NCBI GenBank assembly: GCA_039621445.1
Contig: CP154956.1
Span: 60,335,178 to 60,399,177 of the forward strand
DNA length: 64,000 bases
Direction: 5' to 3'
DNA from: Euglena gracilis
Lineage: Eukaryota; Euglenida; Euglenophyceae; Euglenales
The notes below the pieces were generated by a model that saw nothing but the letters and a program-made list of their open reading frames with translations, had not been told where the DNA came from and ran no database searches. Positions 44,181-64,000 of the stretch are shown piece after piece; position 1 is the first letter of the stretch; each line of letters starts with the position of its first letter. The position numbers were made by a program, and so were the translations under genes.

Positions 44181-44573
44181 TGATGCCGCAGGTTCAAGTC
44201 CTCAAGGTGAACCAATCAATGCAGCGTGGTCAATGTGAGTTGTTCTCTGCATTTTGAAGCAAAAACACAAAACCAAGTGTAAATTGTGGTGTGAAGTGCA
44301 GAAACAAGTACAAAAAGAGGGGAGAAAATAAAAAGTAAGCGGAGACCTGAACTCTGAGGTTTGAAGCAGCGTATACTGCGAACCGTCAGAGGACGTGTTC
44401 GTGCGTACGGCTTTGGACGGAAACGGCTTGTAGTGCGTGTAATCGCATATAGGCGAGGCACCACTCGACCGTTTGCGGTCAAAAGGATCGAAAACCTAAA
44501 CTGGTACCAAGTGTACGTCCAACCCTTTTCCTCGCTTTCGGCCTTCGGTGCGCAAGGTGAAAAGTTGGAGTAA

Positions 44574-44995
44574 CCCCCCCCCCCAAAAATAATACCCCCA
44601 CGGGGTATTTATTTTTTCTCCCGAAGTCCTGGCCCGAGGGGGGGGGGGGTATTATTTGGGGGGGTATTATTTTTCCAAAATTTTTTCGAAATTGTCGAAG
44701 TCCGGTAAAACCCAAAATAGCACCCAAAACCCCCCTTTGGGGTCATTTTTTTGCACACTTCTTGTGAAATTTACCATTTTTTGGGGTCAGATGAGCCAGA
44801 AAAATTGATTTGTTTGTAATTCGTTGTCAGAAATTGTGATTTTTACCTACATTTTCAGGTAAAAAGTCCGGGCCTTCGGCCCGAAACCGGGGGGGGGGGT
44901 ATTATTTCGGCGGCCTAAGTCGGACCCCAAGAGGGGGGGGGTATTATTTGGGGGGGGGTATAATTTGGGGGTGTAATATTTTGGGGGGGTTAACA
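44574..44995. mobile_element. G-tract box element, TATTATTTGGGG family, copy 1
   Basis: Pairs of GGGGGGTATTATTTGGGG boxes and complements at both borders and inside. 46,548-46,665 carries the same boxes inverted (CCCAAATAATAACCCC). Confidence 0.7.
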
Positions 44996-45470
44996 AAAGG
45001 AAAAATAAAATAATATAAAAGTTGAAAGCCCTTTTCCCTAATTAAGAGGTCGAGCACAAAGCAGGTGGAGAAGCCCTATGGGCTCCACAAAGGAATGCCA
45101 AGTGACTTGGCTGTCCGTTTCGGACTTCAAATGAAACAAATCAAACTTAAAATTCAAGTGAAAAAGAAAAAAAGAATAAAATAACACCTGTGGAGAGGAG
45201 AACCAGAATAAGGTTTAGGTATTCCTAATTCAGGCCGTTGGCCATCTTTAGGAATACCACCTAGCATAGTACTGTGTTTGGGGCTGAGAGCTATATCTGG
45301 CCGTAGGCTTATACGTACATACACAGTACCATGGCCTTACGGCTGCCTGGTACATAGAACCCCACCTTAAAAAATTGTCCTTTAGTTTCCCCGGTGGCTG
45401 CCCGAAAAAAATGACCAAAAAGCCCAAATCCAGCTGGGATGACATTGCTTCCACAGTGGCCTTTACACCA
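44996..45470. other. No gene seen
   Basis: AT-rich stretch, then short frames without recognisable protein. Confidence 0.5.
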
Positions 45471-45474
45471 AATT

Positions 45475-46090
45475 TTGATGTAGGGCGCCTTTCCCATGAC
45501 ACTTGTGGTTGGTTTCACTCTCTCCAAATCTGACGACCCCGATAAACGGAGGAATCGTGAGCAGAAAATGATTTGTGTACACAATGTACATGTATCATTG
45601 GGAAAAGGGGTTTGGGCCAGCCCGAAGAGGATGGGAAGGAGTTCCCAGAAGCCCCATTTTTTCCGTATTTTGGTTTCAAAGTTTCTGTCCGTGTGGGCGG
45701 CGCCAGGTTTTAAAATTTAACAAAAAAACAAATTGAACTAGGGGGAGCCTGTCCTAATTACAGAATTTGTGTTTTTGCAGGCTGTAACTGTCCTGAACTC
45801 TTTGAATCCTAGAAGGCCGATGAAGAAAGCAATCCTTTGATTATGCTGTGCAGGAAGAACTGGAAGGCGTGGTTGGTGCAAGAAGGAAACAAAAAGAGTT
45901 CAGGACAGTTGCAGCTCAAAAAATAGACACTCGGAAAGTGAGAAAATATATGGGGACAAAGGAGAGTGGCACCTCAATCCTCCAAACCCTGGGATCAAAA
46001 GCATAGCACTGTATGCGTTGCAGGCCTTTGCCTTGAAAAACTGAATTAACTGGATTGAAGCGTCAGCTACGTGGTGACCTCTGGGGGGGC
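45475..46090 (-). repeat. Dispersed repeat with apparent coding conservation, copy 2
   Basis: Inverted partner of 100-910. On the minus strand, VADASIQLIQFFKAKACNAY and SAMLLIPGFGGLR (46,075-45,965) precede TTSVMGKAPYIKI (about 45,520-45,475). Unknown family. Confidence 0.5.
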
Positions 46091-46547
46091 ACCTCCATTT
46101 TCTCCAAAACCACCAAAAAAAGTGAGAACGCCCTTTGACAGCGCTTTGAACTGGGGTTTCTTCCCAGGAAATAGTCAATGGTCTTATTTTGTACTTGTTT
46201 TCCCTCCAAAATTCTTCTGAGAAAATAATGCAAAGAAGCGGCCATCTGTGGTGGTGTCATTTTCTCCCATTTGCTGTTTTGGAACATATTCCTGTGAGGG
46301 GCGATTTGCAGGCATGGGTCCCTGGAACTTTCATTTTGATTAATTGGGGCCACCACACTGCTGGATCCCAATAAGGAGTGACCATCAAAATTTTGGTTTG
46401 TGGAAATGCTTTCATTCTGGGTGGTAATTTTCGAATATATGACAAGGGGGGATTGACATACAATTCCCCCAGATTGTCCAGTGAAAATGGTAGTGCGTCC
46501 ACCACTGAAGCTTCCCAATCAGGCTGCTTGGCCACAAATTTTAGTAA

Positions 46548-46665
46548 CCCTCCCCCCCAAAAGTAATAACCCCCCCCAAATAATAACCCCCCCCAAATAA
46601 TAAACCCCCCCTGAGGACCCACTTCGGCCGCCCAAATAATAACACCCCCCCCCCTCTGGCAGGTG
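46548..46665. repeat. G-tract box units, TATTATTTGGGG family, copy 2
   Basis: Four CCAAATAATAAC-type boxes separated by C-runs, with a CCACTTCGGCCGCC spacer; possibly one border of an element. Confidence 0.65.
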
Positions 46666-46719
46666 TGAGGGCAAAGAAAAAAAGAGCCAAAAATTAGCAC
46701 AAGTGTTACAAAAAGTCAC

Positions 46720-46935
46720 AAAATGGCGCAAATTGGTGCAGAAAAGGTCAGTGGACGGGTTTGCGCACCGTCCAGCGCACAGGATTGCACATGGATTAGC
46801 TGACAGATGTTCACACGGATTGGTGCAGAGGTTTGCACAAGGATTTTGCCGTGGATTTACGCTCGGGCTAACCAGGTTTTTGCTTGGGTTTGGGCACGCG
46901 GTTGCAGACGGATTTGCGCACCCATGGGGGGATTG
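46720..46935. repeat. Degenerate short tandem repeat, GGATTTGCGCA-like units
   Basis: About fifteen imperfect 12-bp units (GGATTTGCGCAC, AGGTTTGCACAA and so on). Translated on the minus strand it gives NPCANLCTNPCEHLSANPCA, an artefact. Confidence 0.6.
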
Positions 46936-49900
46936 ATGATTGTCGGAGGATGCCAGAAACCCCTTTTTTTCGAAGTGGACTGGGATTTTGCCGAAAAATG
47001 CTCCTTTTTGGGCCATTTTCCTTGTGATTTTTCATTGAACCTGCTTGGACAGTTTTTTTTACATTTAGGCAATGCCCTGTCGTGTTAGCTTACGGCTTTG
47101 CACCCGCATTTGCGCACGTTCTACTCATTTATTTTATTTTCAAAATGATGGCAAAATGGGATTTTGATGGTGATGTGTATCTGAAAGCTTTTTGCCCCTA
47201 CACCATGTCACACCACTTTCACCTTTCAAGGAAAGGTGAAAGTGATGAAGAATGGGTTTTAACCTGACTGGGTTTTTTTTGTTCCGCCCCCTCAGGGGGG
47301 TGTTCATGGAATTTGTGTGCCCAATCAGATTATTTTCTGGGAGCTTGGTCAGGGGTGTTGGGCATTTCACCCCTAGGGTGTGTTGTTGATCTTTTTGCAA
47401 GGATATCGTTTCTTCGGGGGATGTGCATGCTTTTCCACTGTCTCTCACACTCTCTATGGGTTTACACTGTATTATTGGCGTTGCCTTTGGGGGGCCTATG
47501 AGGGTTCTCTGTTGTTTTGAATGTCCCCCTTTCATGGGCTGAACTAAATGCTCTGGGGGGTTACCTCCGTGTCCTCCTTTGGCCTTCGGGGCCTTCCTCC
47601 TGGGGCTGTTGGTATTTGCATGGAGACTGTACCTTGGCTTCTGCGGGACCAAATCTGGACCACCCCTTTGGGCCCCATTGCGCTGGTGAGTATGCCTCCA
47701 TGGCCTTGCAATTCTTCGCTGCCATAGCCTTGCTTGCGGTTGAATCTGGCCTGCCACTTGAGAATGGCCTCCTTGGATATAATTCTGGCCTCCATGGGTA
47801 TATTTCTGGCCTCCCTGGCTCTGACATCCATTCCTTGAAGTTTTCCGGGGGGGCTGAAGTGCCTCCCTCTCTTCCCCTCGGTAGGGGGTGTGGTGTTGGA
47901 AAAATTGGGGGGTCTTTCACAGACCTTTTCTACCTCTTCCACAGGGGAGCTGCTTGCAGAATTGGCCTCCATGGCCCTTGTCGTGAACTCCCCCTTGGCA
48001 TTGATTCCGTATTCCGAGGTTCTGGCCTGGGTGAGTTTTGGCTCTGGGTCGACATTGTGGGACTTGGCCCTGGCGGCTGGGCTACAAAGGTTATCCCGTC
48101 TTGACAAATTTGATGACATTGGTCCCCATTCTCTGTTGCCCTTTGGGGGATGGGGCTTGCTGTGGCTTCTCATTCCTGAGCTTTCGGGCCTCAAGGGTCC
48201 AGGGACTGGGTGTTTCATTGGGTGTGATTTTTGTCGAAAGGGTGGGGGGAGGGGCATCCACTGTTCGCCACGTCTCGTCCGCACCTTCAGGTCCTCCAGC
48301 TGCCGCGGCCGCCTCTGTTCTTTTCACACCGACCGTATGGCTTAAATTTCTTTGATAATTCATTGTTCATTGAATCCAAATTGATTTCGATAGTTGGTTT
48401 TTCAATTGATGTTTGTCTGGTACGTCTGGTTGTGTATATTCACGTGATGTTTATTGCTCCTGTCTAAACTTATCCTATTTTCAACTTGGTTCCTTTCTTC
48501 TGGTTGCCGAAGAACAAATTAGGAATCAGCCTACTCCGGCGAAAAAAGGCACTAAGCAGGGACTCTTAGACCAACGCAAGCCACAAAACAGACCGCCGGC
48601 GAGCAAACATGGCATCACAAGGGCAAAGTGCGGAGCCCAAGGTGTCAAAAATTTTTAGGTAGGGCCTCCCTCCCGGGGGTGAACGTCTCTCTTGGGGGAC
48701 GTGCGGTGACCCCCGCGGAAGACCGAGAGGGGAGGAAGGGACATTTTGGGTAATGCAAAAAACACGACGAGAGCACGCCCTGCCTTTCCGGAAAAGAGGG
48801 CGATCCCCGATGGGGCTCTAGAATTGTGCCACACCCAGGAATCGTCCGCGCCGGAGAGACACGCCAGGCGGCAAAATCGCAGCACTAAAGGGGAAAAGCT
48901 TAACCTACCCCCCCAAAATGCACACTCAAACAGCCGGTAAACAAGTCTAACAATGTTTCTGCGCGTCGCCCTCGGTGTACCTTCCTCCCAGGTCGGCTGG
49001 CCTCGCGGGGGCACGACTCGCCTCGCTTGGTGTTTGTGCTTCGCCCGCGGTGTCCCGCCCCGGTCTTCCTGGAGGGAGCACGAGTCTGCCGGCCGCGTGC
49101 TCGGTGACCCTTCCTCCCTGGGCGGTTGTCCCCCCCGAGGACTTTAAAATTCCGAAGCAAAATTTTCCATGGTTGGGCAACTCCCATGTACTCCCGGCCG
49201 CTGGTGCGATGTGGCTGGCTGTGTGATGTCCGGCTGAATAGGTCCGTTTTAAAGTTCCTCCCCCCAATTTGGTAATCGGCAAACTGGTAACGAGCGTCAG
49301 CGAGCGCTCCGTCAGCTTGGGCCGAGGCCCCTTCTGCGGCTATGGCAGCCGGTGCCCCCCCTTAGTTGCACCAAGGCCACTTTTCTGTTTATGGCTGGCG
49401 CTAACTTCGCTTCTGGCCCAGTTTTGCTGTGTCACCAGTGCTCTTCTGTTGCTCCCTTTGTCGGTACCCCCTCCACTCCCCCCCGAAACCATTCCTTCCC
49501 CCGTTCCCCTGCCTGGTACTTACTTACCTCCCTGGCAGAACACCGCAGAAAATCTTGCAGGGAAGCCGCCGTGAGTTATGGGGGAGGGAGGGGCTGCTCA
49601 AAGCAAGACCCCTTGGCTGTTTTGGAGAGTTCAAGCAAATTCACCAGTTCTTCAAAATTTGATCCGTTGGGTAGGGGCTTTCCCAATGCAGACCCCGCAT
49701 TGCGGACTGCAATGCAGACTCCAGTGCGCGCCAAAAACCAAAACATACGTCGCGACGTTGTTCGAGAGTTCTTCCTATGACAATTCTTTGATCTGTGAGG
49801 CGACCGCATTTGCCTGGGCCTGGCCGCAGCATTGGACTTGAAAAGAGCATCCCGCCCTTCACTGTCCAAAGAACCAAAGGTTTTCCCGGCCATTTCCAGG

Positions 49901-50500
49901 CAAAAAGGAGGCGGGCGACAATTGGTTTCCAATAACGAACACATCTCAAATATCCGAAAATTGCGTTCACAACAACGCAACCAGGGTCTATTTCTATCAG
50001 TCCATTACCAAAATCGTTCAAAAAACCCTGGTTTTTGTTTGAAAACAAATCAAATAATGAATTCTTTGACAATCTTCTCATGTAGCAAAAAAAACCCAAA
50101 CACCCCAAAATGTTCAAAAAAGAACATACGCTGAAAAAGCAGTTTTTTTTTTGGCATTTCTAGTGTGCAGTGCCGGAAAATGTGCTGGAATTATTTTGCC
50201 ATCTTTGGAAGAAAGTCCGGGCACTCCCACACCAGTTGGGGGGGCGGCAACTAACGTTGGCTCTTTGCTCTCATGCCCGACGGCCCAGCCCGGCCCAGCC
50301 CAGCAGCCAAATGGCCTGGCCTGGCAGCTAAAAAAAATCGCCATTTCTCTGGTCAAGCGGAGATTGGTGAAAGAGAAATTATGAGGTTCGCAATTTCTTC
50401 ACTTCCGTTGTACGCGTTGCACACCCTGAAAGCCCGAAACTTGGTTCTTCCAAGCCGCACACACCAACCGCACCACAGGCGCGCACACACACATATACAC
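46936..50500. other. Stop-poor region without recognised gene
   Basis: 47,140-48,345 has long overlapping frames on both strands (246 codons minus, 195 plus) and a short internal repeat around 47,760-47,830 (TCTGGCCTCC units). 48,960-49,140 carries TTCGCCCTCGGTGTACC-type repeats. A 158-codon minus frame (50,117-49,641) is unrecognised. I cannot decide between retroelement gag remains and low-stop composition. Confidence 0.3.
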
Positions 50501-50540
50501 CCCCCCCCCCGCACCCACACCCTGACCCTCACCCACACCC

Positions 50541-50690
50541 ACACCAACCCACCCACCCACCCACCCTCCTACCCACCCACCCACCTACCCACCCACCCAC
50601 CCACCCACCCACCCACCCACCCACCCACGCACCCACCCACCCACCCACCCACCCACACCCACACCCACACACACACCTACATGACAATGC
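50541..50690. repeat. (CCCA)n microsatellite
   Basis: About thirty-five ACCC units with few interruptions. Confidence 0.95.
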
Positions 50691-50936
50691 TCGTGTAACA
50701 TACCTGCCTCACTTATTTGAATGCTTGTGTTTTCCCATATTTGGTGTTTAATTTGGACGATGTAGTTGCATCACGTGTGCGCACGCACCCCCTCCACACT
50801 CACAACCTATACATTTTTATTGTGGGGCAGCGATGGGATGGTTGCATACCACACTCGCAACCTATGCATTTTTTATTGTGGGCAGCGATGGGATGGTAGC
50901 ATGGGAAGGCCATACAAGTCAGGCATCTATCTACCT

Positions 50937-63555
<12,619 letters not shown>

Positions 63556-63647
63556 CTGCGGGCCAGAAGGGACATGAGGGCTGGGATCGTACCTCCATGT
63601 GAGACAGAGACCGCCCAACACCCACATCGCACAACTGCGCAACTGCG

Positions 63648-64000
<353 letters not shown>

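Noticed and set aside
50351-50698. Telomere-like CCCA/ACCC array
   Set aside because: Unit is ACCC with interspersed CACA, not a known telomere repeat, and it is internal.

Overview
The window is eukaryotic nuclear DNA from a large, repeat-choked genome, probably a protist or alga; I cannot name the lineage. Evidence for a eukaryote: two genes can be assembled only by GT-AG splicing with matching codon phases, introns run from 50 nt to about 5 kb, (CA)n microsatellites are long, and non-LTR and LTR-type retroelement relics are present. There is no operon, no Shine-Dalgarno pattern and no rRNA or confident tRNA. Most long open frames are chance readings through G/C homopolymers and microsatellites; I list only those with protein-level support or mark them as weak.

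Two host genes are supported. (1) Plus strand, about 30.8-36.1 kb: a tandem-RRM RNA-binding protein resembling TDP-43/hnRNP proteins. RRM1 is split over two exons by a 50-nt intron; RRM2 is split over two exons 2.6 kb apart, with a DNA-transposon relic inside that intron. A Pro/Tyr-rich tail probably ends near 36,083. (2) Minus strand, from the right edge down to about 50.9 kb: a sugar-phosphate nucleotidyltransferase-like protein. Nine exons, one only 35 nt long, give a GKGTR nucleotide-binding loop followed much later by a left-handed beta-helix-like C-terminal part. Its introns carry the (CA)n and (CACG)n blocks, a hAT-like element with an 8-bp target duplication, and arrays of GC-rich palindromes.

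Retroelements: a long, decayed Ty3/gypsy-like element lies on the minus strand at about 37.9-44.2 kb (gag with zinc knuckle, retropepsin, a domain resembling the methyltransferase-like domain of DIRS-type elements, reverse transcriptase, connection/RNase H start). Two relics of one non-LTR family (zinc-finger plus restriction-like endonuclease C-terminus) lie at 1.7-2.95 kb and 4.6-5.35 kb. A duplicated RNase H-region relic is at 18.5-19.0 kb. A dispersed repeat of unknown type, with apparent protein-level conservation, occurs at 0.1-0.9 kb and, inverted, at 45.5-46.1 kb.

The remaining sequence (0-30 kb and 44-50 kb especially) is dominated by an unusual class of short elements. Each has a unique core bordered by two or more copies of a short box fused to a run of 6-12 G or C. 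At least seven box families occur. One has inserted into another transposon with a duplicated TA, which shows mobility. Other families are a TIR element with GTAGTCGGCCGACTAGTC palindromes, a GAACCGGCGTTC family, a TTTGCGCAAA-centred cluster, and a TTCG-loop hairpin module present three times. In short: two genes embedded in a mosaic of nested mobile elements.
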